Below are positions 24,535-35,645 of a stretch of DNA of 64,000 nt, piece by piece. A program made the position numbers and the translations under genes. The DNA is taken from positions 4,712,001-4,776,000 of the forward strand of contig OX638131.1 in the NCBI GenBank assembly GCA_951804985.1, read 5' to 3'. This DNA is from Dryomyza anilis (taxonomy: Eukaryota; Arthropoda; Insecta; Diptera; Dryomyzidae). The stretch's first letter is position 1, and each line of letters starts with the position of its first letter. The notes under the pieces were generated by a model. That model was not told the DNA's origin. It saw only the letters and a program-made list of their open reading frames with translations, and made no database searches.

Positions 24535-24605
24535 GAATACTTCGTATTCAGTAATAAACGTAGAACACAGCACACAATCGAAATGCGTTTCAATGACTTC
24601 AATTA

Positions 24606-24940
24606 CATAACAATTATTAATTCTGCTAATATAAGTAAGTGGATATACTAAGTATTTAATATAATATATAAAATCTCTTCTGGGTTGCTGTATATGCTAA
24701 TTTATGTATTATAGCATACACACTGTGACGGCAAATTTCCAGGGCAAACTTTACCGCACAACCATAAAATATTACCTTATATATTTTCTGCATAAGATCA
24801 AAGGAATTAAATAAATTTGAATTAAATATTCATATAAAATGACATGGCAACCCTATTTATTAAAATAATGGAAAAAAATAACATGTGCATAAAAGCAGCA
24901 TAGCCAACCACCAAAAGTCAGTTGGTCTCCAGCTGACGTA
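24606..24940. other. unique AT-rich DNA
   Basis: Nothing recognisable beyond the end of the duplication. Confidence 0.4.
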
Positions 24941-25175
24941 TAGTGTAGATCGTAGTTAGCACTGGTGTTCGTAGGAGCTTGAATGCTCTCACTCGCACTA
25001 GTATCCTAGTAGCCTTAGCACTGGTGTTCGTAGGAGCTTGAATGCTACTACTCGCACTAGTAGCCTTACCACTGGTGTTCGTAGGAGCTTGAATTCTCTC
25101 ACTCGCACTAGTATCCAGTAGTCTTACCACTTGTGTTCGTAGAAGCTTGAATGCTCGCACTTGTGTTCGTAACCC
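24941..25175. repeat. 51-59-bp minisatellite
   Basis: Units starting ACTGGTGTTCGTAGGAGCTT lie at 24961, 25020, 25071 and 25129 (spacing 59, 51, 58), with a short last copy at 25159. Each carries GAATGCTCTCACTCGCACTA. The short ORFs here are repeat translations. Confidence 0.85.
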
Positions 25176-25194
25176 CGTAATACGTCGAACCCTT

Positions 25195-25395
25195 AACGTA
25201 GCACACGTATTCGCAGCACTCCCGAGGGTTCAAAACGTGATCGCAGCACATTATTGTGCTATTCGCAGCACTCCCGAGGGTCCAACACATAAACCGCAGC
25301 ACATTAATGTGCCATTCGCAGCACTCCGCCGCATTCCTGAGAGTTGAACACCTACATCACAGCACACCGAGTGTGCCATTGACAGCACTCACGCC
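25195..25395. repeat. ~53-bp CGCAGCAC minisatellite with palindromes
   Basis: CGCAGCACTCCCGAGGGT units recur at ~25212, 25264 and 25317. Between them lies CGCAGCACATTAATGTGCCA, which contains the perfect 14-bp palindrome GCACATTAATGTGC, and the related AGCACATTATTGTGCT. GC content is well above the surroundings. Confidence 0.75.
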
Positions 25396-25823
25396 AGCTT
25401 CACATGAGTATCAATCACACTAGATGTGTTAGGGACTACACTTCCGCCCATGACGAGTCCGATACTCAGATCTAAACACAAGACACGGTCACAGAAAGAC
25501 GGAACACGGCATTTGCAAAAGGAATAGAACAATAAAGAGGATTCAAGGACACATTTCACTAGAGGAGAAACCACAATCATAACGAACGCTAAATGTAATT
25601 TGTGTACCATCAAATGTGAAAATATCTAATAATCAATGTGACTAATCAATATACGAACTATTTAATGAATAACTATTAAGATTGAAAAATAAAACCTATT
25701 TTCTTAAAATTATACTAAGAGACTTATAAATTTTGTACCGAACCTGGACCACCGCTGAGATCTACCTCAGCTTCAAACACGGAGAAAACCGGAAGTCGTT
25801 ACAACACCAACCGACTTGATAAC
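25396..25823. other. non-coding DNA between minisatellites
   Basis: No gene. A 74-codon minus frame (25389-25613) has no recognisable domain. Composition is mixed, and the stretch may belong to one composite element with the flanking minisatellites. Confidence 0.35.
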
Positions 25824-25942
25824 CTACACAGTTTTAAAGGCACTACACAGTTTTACAGACACTACACAGTTTTAAAGACACTACACAGTTTAACAGACAC
25901 TACACAGTTTTACAGACACTATACAGTTTTACAGACACTGTT
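25824..25942 (+). repeat. 19-bp tandem repeat CACTACACAGTTTTACAGA
   Basis: Six to seven copies of a 19-bp unit (CACTACACAG at 25841 and 25860, then every 19 bp), nearly identical to one another, so recently expanded. Confidence 0.9.
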
Positions 25943-26384
25943 GTACCGATATTATTTTACATTGGTTCATCGCAGCTCTTGTTTGCGTGTTCGGTTTGTC
26001 ACACAGAGTAGTATTTTAGAAACCTGGCCAAAAGTCAAAAATCACTTGTGGTATACCTTTTGAACAAACATTTTTGGACCGATCATGCCAATTTTTTGAC
26101 ACGGACAGCGTTATACCTACGTTATACCCAGTAAACAAATGATGAATTTCATTGATCGAGCTAATGTAGTTTTAAGTAGTAGTGATTTCAACATACAGTA
26201 ATTTTACCATTCAATTAGGCGGTTTTGCAGTAGGTATCACCGACGATATACTCTTCCATATCACATATGCTTTTTCTGGGTGTTACAAACGGCGTACAAG
26301 ACTGAATAAACCATTTCACTCTTAGTGTAGGGTATAAGAATTGTCTCGAGGTAAATTTAGTGGGAAAGACTTGTGCCTGCTATA
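25943..26384. other. unique non-coding DNA
   Basis: Nothing recognisable. The words GTGGTATACCTTTTGAACAA near 26049 resemble GGTATACCTTTTGACGAA at 43475, just left of the large satellite. Confidence 0.35.
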
Positions 26385-26475
26385 ATGCTCTCGGGGATAA
26401 ATAGCACGCAGAAAAATAGTCCATGGAAGAATAGTACGGGGAAAAATAGTTCGGGGAAGAAATAGTTCGGCTAAA
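26385..26475 (+). repeat. short run of the 15-bp unit
   Basis: About five degenerate copies of GAAGAATAGTCCGGG, a third satellite-like outpost of the array at 18056-18985. Confidence 0.65.
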
Positions 26476-26795
26476 ATCATTAATTTGGTTTTTATTCATA
26501 ATATATGATATAGTAAAATCAATAATTATGATTAATGTAATAAAATCATGCGAATGTTTACTCATGTTTTATGTGCAATTTATTCATACCTCATGAATAC
26601 TGACTCATTACATGGAATATGTTCTGGAATATATTTTATGATTTGTTATTCATAATTCATAATTAAAAATGTCATACATTGTGCCAAATATCCATAGCCT
26701 CCAGATGGAAAAACAAAACCAAATAATGCAGAACAAAGTGAAAATTGTGTCATTTGAAAATGTAATGAGTCAGTTGACAAAGAAAACAGACGTAG
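26476..26795 (+). repeat. dispersed repeat family D, copy 1
   Basis: Colinear with 40825-41115. Shared blocks are TTTTTATTCATAATATATGAT, ATTATGATTAAT, TTTTATGATTT, TTCATAATTCATAATTAAAA, ATATCCATAGCCTCCAGATG and a TTTGAAAATGTAATG-like end. No coding capacity. Ends are not defined. Confidence 0.65.
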
Positions 26796-27288
26796 CAACT
26801 TATTAGAAATCAAAAGTTCAAATGAATTATTGATGTCAGTTCCTGTTGGGATTTTACCAAAGATGTTTCTCCATCTTCTATGTCGTAGTGCATAAAGTCG
26901 TAGATCTTTTTTATACTACGTCGTTATTCGAGTAGTTTGAAGAGGAGGTCACTGCAAGTCAGCCGGAAGCAACGAAACAAGAAGCGAAATAACTCATTTT
27001 GTTTGTCTATTTGTTAAGATTTTGTTTATCTTTAGTCAGATTAAAAATCTTGTGACAAGAGATATTCCGCAAACTGTTGGTTAAACAATAATTAATTTAA
27101 AAAAATAAAAATATCAAAACGAGCATATTCAAGCTATAAACATTCCGAATTATAAACGACATCACAGGGTAATCAAAAGAAACTATCACCCATATAGCCT
27201 ATGTCGTCTATTTAAAACCATCGGTCTTATTAAAGCTATTGATTAAGACATTAAAAGCCAACCAAGCAACCTGCCTATTATAAATTTT

Positions 27289-27296
27289 TAATATCA
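27289..27296 (+). promoter_or_regulatory. TATA-like box of Or copy 2
   Basis: TATAAATT lies in the conserved context GCCTATTATAAAT, 171 bp before the ATG; counterpart of 22850-22857. Confidence 0.35.
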
Positions 27297-27459
27297 AAAT
27301 CAATTAAGTGCAAATAACTGCACTATTCAGTGTTTTGCAATAGCTCAAAGCTATAATTATAACAGCTAATGTGCCTTCAAAAACTGCATAAAAATAAAGA
27401 ATTAGAAAATATTTTCAATAGTCTCTATAGAACAGCAAACATAGTATCTTTAGAAAATC

Positions 27460-28676
27460 ATGATAATACAACAGGTCGATAGTATTGCTATTTTCAAGTT
27501 CCATTGGCACTGCTGGAAAATGATTGGCATTTACAAGAGCTACAAAGACGGCCTTAAATATAAATACTGGAATATTATGTACGATGTCCTGTTGAATATC
27601 GGCGTTACTATTTGTTATCCACTACATCTGACTATTGGATTGTTCTTCGATACCACGAAGGCGGATATCTTTAAGAATCTGTCCATCAGCATTACCTGTA
27701 TTGTTTGTAGTTTTCAGCATTATTGCTTTCGCAGCAAGTTGCAGAATATTCTGGCAATCGAGTTGATCTTCTCGGAATTGGACCAACGTGCATTAGACGC
27801 AGATGAACGACATTATTTTAATAAGAATATCAAAGTGGCAACAAGACGTGTCTGCAACATGTTTGTCACAGTCTATATTTGTGCCAATGTAGCAGCTTTG
27901 CTGGCAGTAGTTTTTGCCTCGGAACGTCGTCTCATGTATCCCGCATGGTTTCCGTTCGACTGGAAGACAAACACTTTCTATTATGCGATCGCACTTTGTT
28001 ATCAGTTTGTTGGCGTCACCATACAAATCATACAGAACCTGATCAACGACACCTATGTGCCGATTGGTATGTGCATCTTTGCGGGGCATGTGCATCTCTT
28101 ATCAATGCGTGTCTCGAAAATCGGGCATGATCCAAAATATACGCAGTACCAGAACGAGCAGAAAATTATAGCATGTATTGAGGATCACATTCGGCTAATA
28201 CGGTAAAACTGAATCTGTTGAAAATGTTTCGAATGCATTTGATAATTACTTTTTCACTTTGTAGGATTTTCCACATGTTAGAGGATACCTACTCATTGGC
28301 ACTAATGGCACAATTCATATTCTCTGGGCTTACTATTTGCGTAGTGCTTGTTCACCTGCTTTTCTATGTTGATAGTATTTTCGGGTATATTTACTATACG
28401 GTTTATTTGTTTGCCATGATTCTGGAAATCTTTCCCGTCTGCTACTATGGCAGCGTCTTGGAGCTGGAGTTGGAAAAGTTGTCCCTGGCAGTCTACAGCT
28501 CCAATTGGTTGTTTCAGGGTCGCAAATTCCAAAAGAATGTTATCATCTTCACAGAGTTGGCTATGAGGAAGTTCACACCCTTGGCGGGTGGTATAATACT
28601 TATCCATCTAACTACTTTTTTTGCAACTTGCAAGATGGCCTACTCTTTGTTTGCTGTCATTATGCAGGTTAAGTAA
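27460..28676 (+). CDS. odorant receptor, Or33-like, copy 2
   Basis: Tandem paralogue of the receptor at 23016. Exon 1 is 27460-28202 and exon 2 is 28265-28676. The 62-bp intron (GTAAAA ... TTTGTAG) is in the identical phase-2 position. It encodes 384 residues with no gap or frame damage relative to copy 1. Of 26 substitutions I counted, 13 fall between residues 117 and 152 (start of the third membrane segment and the loop before it), three at 202-204, and only three in exon 2. The seven-helix pattern, MYPAWFPFDW, AGHVHLLSMR, YSSNWLF and the KMAYSLFAV tail are intact. Both genes look functional. Role: odorant detection with Orco; the ligand is unknown. The Or33 assignment is from remembered similarity. 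Confidence 0.9.
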
Positions 28677-28957
28677 GGAAATAGACGATCGGAAATGGAA
28701 GGACAAAATAAAGTCTAAAGGAAAGGATACCTAAAGTGTGAAAAGAATGAAAGATAAAGCATGAAGAAAAGAAAAGTTCAAGTGTGAAGTAAAGAAAAGT
28801 TGTTAAGAAACGGCAAGATAAAGATTAGAGGAAAGATAAATTGGGAACAAAAGGAAAGATAATGTTTGAAGTTTTGATTATTTTAACATTTTGTAGAACG
28901 CACTTAAATTAGTTGAGCACAAATCTTTCGAAATTATTGCGCCTATTATAGGTCTAT

Positions 28958-28963
28958 AATAAA
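28958..28963 (+). terminator. poly(A) signal AATAAA, Or copy 2
   Basis: AATAAA lies ~280 bp after the stop (GGTCTATAATAAAGAAAA), matching the position in copy 1. Confidence 0.5.
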
Positions 28964-29035
28964 GAAAATTTCATATTGAGCAAAAAACGTTGAACACAGC
29001 AAACAATCGAAATGCGTTTCAATGAAGCCACACAC

Positions 29036-29639
29036 GTCTGATCTCCCTTCTGAGGAAGCACATAACTTAATATCAGCACATGCACAATTTTTGCAGAACT
29101 CAGCTATAAAATTCAATCAAGAAATTAAAGACCTGGCCCGAAAGACGTACTATGGAACAGAAACTACATTTGTGTCTCATAAATACTTTTGCATTTTTTG
29201 AAAATCAATGACAATATCCTAAGTTTTTTTTGAAAATTTCCATATTTAATAAAGAGACAAGTGAAGAAAGTTAAGTCACATGGACGGAACTTAAAGTCGA
29301 CTATGGAATACACTACGCTTTGGTGGGGATATTAATGTGGTATATTAAACTTTAAAGTTCTTAATTATGCTGAAGCCCTCACCCTCAAAATAATATTATT
29401 TACATATCAGAAAATTAAATTTTAAAAATATATCATTAAAAAAAAGAATCTAGAAAAAATTGTTAAAAAAAGGCTAAAATTTCCAATAACATCTGGGAAA
29501 TAATTTAAAAAAAAGTGGGCGTATCACGCTCATTTTTGGTACACATATTTGTAGGGGAATCCTTACAAAACGTTTTAAATTTTATAAATATATATTGAAT
29601 ACTTTTCGAGTTATTTGTTCCTATATAATTTTATAAAAG
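29036..29639. other. non-coding DNA
   Basis: No gene. Near 29517 the words GGGCGTATCACGCTCATTTTT resemble dispersed fly repeats, but no boundaries were found. Confidence 0.35.
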
Positions 29640-30545
29640 AGACATGATCGCAATAACCTTGCTATGATCTTTACAATCATAGATGGTTGTCACAATCAAA
29701 GTATAGTATTTTTAATTTTATTTCAACCATAATAAGGTCGTTATAATCATATTGAAGTAGACAATTTATTATAATGTTTGTATTTCTGAAAAACCAAAAT
29801 ATGGTTGATAAGAATCATGTTATGATTACGATAAAGACTGCTACAAACAAAATATGGTCAAGACCAATAATACTATGATATTGACTGATCATAATATTGT
29901 ACTTTGTTATTTACAATCAAATAATTCTCAGTCAATGGCATTTTTACTCTCTCTCTTACTCACTTTAATGTTAACTTTGACGGCAAGCAGTCGAGTTTTT
30001 TTGTACGGTTACTTAGTAACATAGTATGGTTGTGTGGAATCATTATATGGTCATTGACAACCATAGTATGATTGAGTAAAATCTGGATATGGTAACTGAC
30101 AACCATAGTATGGTTGTGTGGAATCATAATATGGTCACTGACAAGCACAGTATAATTGTGTGAAATATGGATATGGTAACTGACAACCATTGTTTGGTTT
30201 TGTAGAATCATAGTATGGTTACTGCAACCGTAGTATGGTTGTACCAACTCTGGATATGGTCACTGATAACCATTGTACGGTTTTGTAGAATCATAATATG
30301 GTCACTGCAACCATAGTATGGTTGTACGAATCTGGATATGGTCACTGAAAACCATAGTATGGTTGTGTGGAAACATAATATGGGAGAATTCGTTTTATGG
30401 TCAGTGCGGACCACAGTATAGTTATATGAAATTGGCATACTGTCACCGAGGATCATATTAAGCTTGGCGATATTGTCATTGAGGATCATATTAGACCTAT
30501 GATTTCCTATAACCATAACCCCAATCATAGTATGCTGCCCTCGAA
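29640..30545. repeat. 21/42-bp palindromic tandem repeat
   Basis: From about 30010 the unit is 42 bp, made of two related 21-mers: CATAGTATGGTTGTGTGGAA(T) and CATAATATGGTCACTGACAA(C). Five successive copies lie exactly 42 bp apart (30020, 30062, 30104, 30146, 30188), and about 12 units continue to 30540. The join ACAACCATAGTATGGTTGT is a palindrome with 9-bp arms around one base. The flank 29640-29930 has scattered relatives in both orientations. Minus-strand ORFs (29960-30555) are translations of the repeat. Confidence 0.85.
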
Positions 30546-31184
30546 TATATATCACAACTTCGTTTTTTTCTCTGCGTGTATGGGAGAATTTTCACTTTTC
30601 GCTAAAAGTGAAAATATCGCATTCTGAACGATATTTTTGAAGTTTTTGTGTATTCGGACATTAAGACGGCATTGCTAAACACGTAGTGATGCTGCTCAAG
30701 AATATATATACTTTGTAACATGCAGAAACTTAATATACCCTGTACATCATATATGTATGGTATATAAAGTGTTGCGTTTAAAATAGGTTATCGACCATTG
30801 AAAAGACGAACATGTCTATAAAATTGATATTCAATATTGAACAGATTATTCTTTATTACATTATTGAGTTAATTTCAAATAATCCTTTCTATGTACGCGC
30901 CCACGTCGTTCAAATTTCTAGTTTTAGGGGAAATTTTCGATATTTTTTCGATTTTTTTGCTTTTCATTTAAATTTTCATTTTTCCCAAATCACCCCAATG
31001 TTGAGACGAACAAAACAAATGAAAATTCATGCAAATTAGTTGAGCCGTTCTCGATTTTATGCAAGACTAACGAACGATAATTGATTTTTATATTTATATA
31101 TATTACGTATTATCACTGGAGGTACCACAAGAAAAAATTATTTATTTTTAAATTTAGGCAGTAAAACTTGTTTAAATTATTGTA
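30546..31184. other. AT-rich non-coding DNA
   Basis: No gene. A short inverted pair (TTTTCACTTTTCGC / GCTAAAAGTGAAAA) lies at 30589-30615. Confidence 0.4.
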
Positions 31185-31859
31185 GGGAGCCTGGGGTAAA
31201 GGGACATTTGGTAATGTGGGAAATTGCAATTTTTTGAGATGTTTTTGAACTTAAAAAAATAAAAATAAAAACAATTGTCAAATGCTTCTGAATATGCCAT
31301 CAACTTTTTCATCCATGATTATAATTTACACTTGTTTATTGCATTTCGAGAACAAGTGAAAAAATGTTTTTGGATCTTTTTTAAGGTTCTATAATTTCCA
31401 ATTAAAAAGTGAGAATTTTTGTCGTTTTTAATTAATTCGAAATTCCATTTAATATTCCATATCATTTGAAAAAAAAAAGTTTCGCCAATAATTTGACATT
31501 GCCGAAATCGTGGTAAGTTATGTTCAAATTGCGATATTGGGGAAAAGTAGAAAACATTTTCTGGGGTAAAGTGGGAAACATAATTTAAGCTATATTTGTT
31601 GTAATTTTAGTGAAAATATTTAGTTATATGAATTATTTAATTGGTTTAGCCAAGAAAAACTTCAATCTTGGCCACAAACCAATGAAATAAAGCAACATTT
31701 AAACCTCACCAGATTGAAGATCTAAAAGAAGAAAAACTTCAATCTTGGCCACAAACATTTAAACCTCACCTGCTTGAAGATCTAAATTTCAAAAAAGCCG
31801 CGAAGTGAAACTTTAAAAGTAGCAAAAAGAATACATCGGTAAGAATTGTTCAGCTTCAT

Positions 31860-31983
31860 CAGAAGTAGAAGAATTTTGGATAATTTGTTTGAATGAAATT
31901 CCGAAGAATTTGAACTTGAAATTTGTAAATTTACGACCAGTAACTACACATGTGTACATTGCTACTCACAATATTCTGACTAG
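31860..31983 (+). pseudogene. transposase zinc-finger tail remnant, copy 2
   Basis: Corresponds to 6205-6372. It keeps EVEEFWIICLNE (the first cysteine replaced by Trp), a shifted remnant of the middle, and YTCVHCYSQYSD followed by a stop. At least one frameshift and a deletion of the second CxxC separate the pieces. The two copies are damaged in different ways, so the ancestral tail was intact before they separated. Confidence 0.45.
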
Positions 31984-32344
31984 GAGCAAATGCACGCTAT
32001 TTTTCATTTTTTCTTAACATAACTATGGATTGATTGATTTTTTTTTCTTGCATTACCATTCCTTTTTTATTATCTTATTGTGATGTTTTCTGTCATTAAT
32101 ATATTTGACTTTGTTATCAAAATGACAAAACATGGAAAAGAAATACTAAAATAGCTTTTTATTAAAAATTTTGAAATTTCCCACTTTACCCAAGATTTTT
32201 CAACAAGTCCGAAATTGAGCTGTTTGGAAAAGTCGCTCAAAAATCAATTAAAAGGCATATACATGGTATATATATATATTTCATGCGAAAAGTTAGATCA
32301 TGAATCAGTCTATGGAATATACTCTTTAAAAGAATTTAAAAAAT

Positions 32345-33014
32345 TTGGGCAAAATATCTATAATTATGATGCAGATCTATAGATGCTTTAAAAATAAACA
32401 GTAATACCTTTACATCACTATTTTATCTTGTACCATTAAAGAGTTATAGCTAAAAAAACGAAAAGATTCGCCCTTTTGACATAACAAAATTTTAAATGTT
32501 TTCCAATTTCTTGGTTTTTTTGATATAGTTTTTTATTGGTGCAAGATAAAATAGTGGTGTAAAGGTATTAATTGTTTGATTTTAAAGCAACAATCGATTG
32601 GCAGCATTATTTGAAAATATGTTGCCAAACATTTTTCCTGCAAATAACAAATGGCAAATTAATGTTTTGACAAAATATTTTTAATTAATGATGCCAATAG
32701 ATAGGTGCTTTAAAAGCAAACAATTAATGCATTTTCATTACTATTTTATTTTGCGCTAATAAAAAGTTATAGCATAAAGAACAAAAATATTTGCGTTTTG
32801 ATCAGGATCACAAAATCCGTATTTATAATTCAGTAGGTTGTCCAAATCTAATGATATTTTATATACGTTATAATAATTGACGAATAAACCAAAATAACAG
32901 AAAAAATTTTAAAAATATAAATTTTGCTAATTTTTAAAGCACTTCAAACTTTAAAATTTGATTTCCCAATATTTAAAAAAAATGCACATTCGCCCCTTTG
33001 GCATGACAGTGATG
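32345..33014. mobile_element. foldback element, copy 2 (partial, inverted)
   Basis: Reverse complement of roughly the left half of 20478-21779. The right edge, read backwards, is CATCACTGTCATGCCAAAGG followed by GGCGAATGTGCATTTTT. Long matches continue inside (TGTTATTTTGGTTTATTC, GGACAACCTACTGAATTATA, CGGATTTTGTGA, read on the minus strand). The far terminus is missing or diverged. It is inserted inside the pogo-like relic. Confidence 0.7.
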
Positions 33015-33061
33015 TACTTTTTTTTGTAAGAAAATCAAAACTTGTCCCACTTTACCCCCTA

Positions 33062-34489
33062 TTTTTATCAATATTTTTGGAAACTATTGGAGAAATGTTT
33101 TTTTGATGTTTTTTTTTAACGTTGCGTTAATAATACTTTTAAGAATAGTTTTCAAAGTAGCCGCATTTCAAAGTAGCCGAATTTGTTTCTTTAAAGAACC
33201 TCTTCCATAAGTAAAAAGTGCCACTACCCCCTTTTAAAATTATCACATTCTGCACAACTTCAAGCTACAACAATCTGTTAACTGAATCTTTAATTTGGTT
33301 CACTTATCATTTTTATAAAAACAGTTACAGATTTACGAGATGAAAAAGTGACTTCTGACCCATAGTGCGACGTTGCAACTGTTGTCGTCGCACTGAGCAG
33401 CTGCCAACAATGTGCAAATGTTGACTGTATGCTGCCAGCATGCAAATTGTAAATATTTACATGCAAAGAAGACGAATCCAGCTAAAAATCCAGCTACTGG
33501 GAGAATACTAAAAGAAAATGCTAAATATGCTTTAGAACAAAATGTTGAATTTTAAGAAAATAAAAATTCGAATCATAACAATTGCATGGAAGCACCCATA
33601 TAACATAGTAAAATGTATTAGTTGAATTTGTTACATTTCGCATTTGTTTGTGGAGCATTTAATTAAAGCTTCATTATTTGAAAATGTTTACTCTGGGGAT
33701 CGCTTAACTTTCCGCAACAACGAAAATCGGTTTTGCAATACCGCATTCCACGTTCATTTGAATGCCGCAGCCACCTGAGCCCACAGCAACAATTAAATTT
33801 GTGAAAATTAATTTCACAACGCAATACAATTAATAAAGCCGCTCCTGAACGCACTTTCACTAGGATTTACTGACTGCCTAAACAAGCAGTTGAAAATTCG
33901 TTGGGTATTCGTATAAAAACCCATTAAATTTATTAATTGCCTACTTTCAGACGCTACAGTGGCTGCCGCCAGCCAATTATATGCCAGCGAAACTCAATTC
34001 AATCAAGCAGTAGAAGAAACTTGAATTGCTTTGCGGTTTCTAAGGACTTTCAATGCAGTGCCCCTGCTGCTTTACATTCTTAAGTTTCTTTTCAAAGCAT
34101 TGAAATGTTAGTGGCACCAAGTAAACTGCGCCAATTTTAAGATATTGAATATTGTAGTTCAATTCTGCTGAATTTTGCATATAAATCGTTGAATTTTCGT
34201 GCATATAAAATGTAATTTTTCTTCGGCTGCTGTAGTAAAATGCAACGTCACGTCATAAACGTCATCAATACTATAGTCGTGAACATCATACAAACTCATT
34301 GCATATAAAATATTCAGAAAATGTATACAGATCCTACGATTGCTACTCCATGTTGCTACGACACTTGTCACAATGGTCATGCAAAAATCAATCGAATTCC
34401 ATTGAAACACATGACACACTTACCTTCAATATGGCTTTCCTCTGTCAAATGCTGCATATGATGTTTCGTCGCAGCAATATTTGTTTTTG
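33062..34489. other. unique DNA, mostly non-coding
   Basis: Contains a short direct repeat (TTTCAAAGTAGCCG twice, near 33150-33182) and a slightly GC-richer zone at 33340-34080. Apart from the doubtful terminal exon at 33951-34024, nothing is supportable. Confidence 0.4.
33951..34024 (+). other. possible terminal coding exon (weak)
   Basis: A splice acceptor of fair quality (TTGCCTACTTTCAG) is followed by two bases and an open frame reading ATVAAASQLYASETQFNQ and five more residues to TGA. The peptide has ordinary protein composition in an AT-rich setting, but two other frames are also partly open and no upstream exon was found. The family is unknown. It may be chance. Confidence 0.15.
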
Positions 34490-35065
34490 GCTGTAGTTGA
34501 GAATATAAAACAAAAGAGAAAAATAGTTGAAAATTGTTTAAATTTATTAAACATTCGAATAACACAAAACAGTAACTGTGAATTATAGAATTGCATTGAA
34601 TGAAAAATCAAGATATTCATGAATATGACATACGCCATAAAACAGAGAAGAACGCTATACGAACGTTAGTGAAACCAAATGAATTAAAATGAATCTAATA
34701 AACTGTGAATTATATAAAACCATTGAAGAGATTTTATTGTGCTAATGCGATATGGGAAATGACACAAAGAAGAACAATAGTCGATAGTTACTGAAAAAAA
34801 ATGCATGAAAGTTGATGATAATATACAAAAAAAGTACTGTGAATAATAGAATTCAAGTGAAAGAAAAGTGAAGCCCATCGTGAAAAGTATACGAATGGAA
34901 TTTAAAAGAAAAGTGAAAATGAATTGAAAGTTACTTAAACTTATTATAAATTAATGAACATAATTGAACCTTATAAACCAAAAAAGAAACTGTGAACTAT
35001 AGAAATGCGTTAAAAGAAAAGTAGACATAGAAAATAATCTTCAAAATTATGATTTTATTCATAAA
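34490..35065 (+). repeat. degenerate ~140-bp repeat, left part
   Basis: A block like AACTGTGAATTATAGAAAT(C/G)CATT recurs near 34575, 34705, 34840 and 34990. It is accompanied by GAAAAGT..., AATAGTCGATAGTTA and TCTAATAAACCAAAA-like pieces. The same field resumes at 38231-39000. Confidence 0.65.
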
Positions 35066-35079
35066 CTAGTATTTTGTAC

Positions 35080-35645
35080 CCGGGCTGCTCAACGGGGAGG
35101 GCATAGCTGTTCACTTTTGTTTTTCCCGTTTTTTAATTTTTTTTTCCATTTTTTGTATTTGCTATATTTTTCCTTTTTATTTTTCCTTTTCTGCATTTAT
35201 TTTATTTGGTTTGCTTCTGTTTTTGAAATTAACTTTTTGCATTCATTTTGTGTTTTAAATTGATTTTGTGTTTTTTTTTCTGTTTTTGTATTATTGCTTT
35301 TATTTTTAATTTTGTGTGTGTTTGATTTTTATTTTAATTTATATTATTGTTTTGTTTTTGAATTTTTCTTTTGTTTTGAGTCTTTGCTTTTATTTTTGCT
35401 TTTTTTGGTTTTATATTTTGTTTTTACTTTTGCTTTTGTTTATGCGTTTTTGATTTTTGTGTTTTAGCGATTTTAATGTCGTGCGTTTGTTTTTGTGTAT
35501 TTGCGTTTGTTTATTATAAGTTTTCTGTTGTTTTTTTTTTATTAGTTTGCTTTTGTTTTTGTGTTTTCGGTTGTGTTTTGTGCTTTTACTTTTGTATATG
35601 TGTTTTTGCTGTTTTATTTTTGTATTTGAGTTTTTGTTTCATCTT
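35080..35645 (+). repeat. T-rich low-complexity tract
   Basis: A ~560-bp stretch built almost entirely of T with scattered G and some C (TTTTTGTTTTTGTGTTTTT-like). Strand asymmetry is extreme. The 65-codon frame at 35547-35744 (LLLFLCF-like) is compositional. Confidence 0.8.

Larger units (their letters stand above)
21950..24605 (+). repeat. segmental duplication, copy 1 (Or gene unit)
   Basis: Colinear with 26826-29035. Matching landmarks are ATTATTGATGTCA (about 21954 / 26826), TCGTTATTCGAGTAGTTTGA (22050 / 26920), the whole receptor gene, and the 3' flank up to AATCGAAATGCGTTTCAATGA (24578 / 29007). Relative to copy 2 this copy carries roughly 430 bp extra between 22210 and 22790, including 15-bp minisatellite pieces. 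Confidence 0.85.
26826..29035 (+). repeat. segmental duplication, copy 2 (Or gene unit)
   Basis: Counterpart of 21950-24605, same orientation. Coding starts are 4444 bp apart, but the upstream landmarks are about 4870 bp apart, because copy 1 carries ~430 bp of extra DNA. Confidence 0.85.
31185..33059 (+). mobile_element. pogo/Tigger-like relic, copy 2, with nested insert
   Basis: Starts after TA (31183-31184) with GGGAGCCTGGGGTAAAGGGA. It ends in GTCCCACTTTACCCCC before TA (33060-33061), an inverted version of the start. Internal order matches copy 1 (5627-7315): TGTGGGAAATTGCAATTTTT, TTTTCATCCATGATTATAAT, GGGGTAAAGTGGGAAACAT, the zinc-finger tail, GAAATTTCCCACTTTACCC, CTATGGAATATACTC. Between AATTTAAAAAATTT and ATGTACTTTTTT, contiguous in copy 1, lies a ~670-bp foldback copy, so that insertion is younger. 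A ~55-bp part (AAAAACTTCAATCTTGGCC...) is tandemly duplicated near 31655/31733. Confidence 0.65.

Noticed and set aside
23448..28607. Antisense and alternative-frame ORFs over the receptor exons
   Set aside because: Shadows of the receptor coding frames; no independent support.
29960..30555. Minus-strand ORFs of 95 and 115 codons
   Set aside because: Translations of the 42-bp repeat, again a multiple of three.
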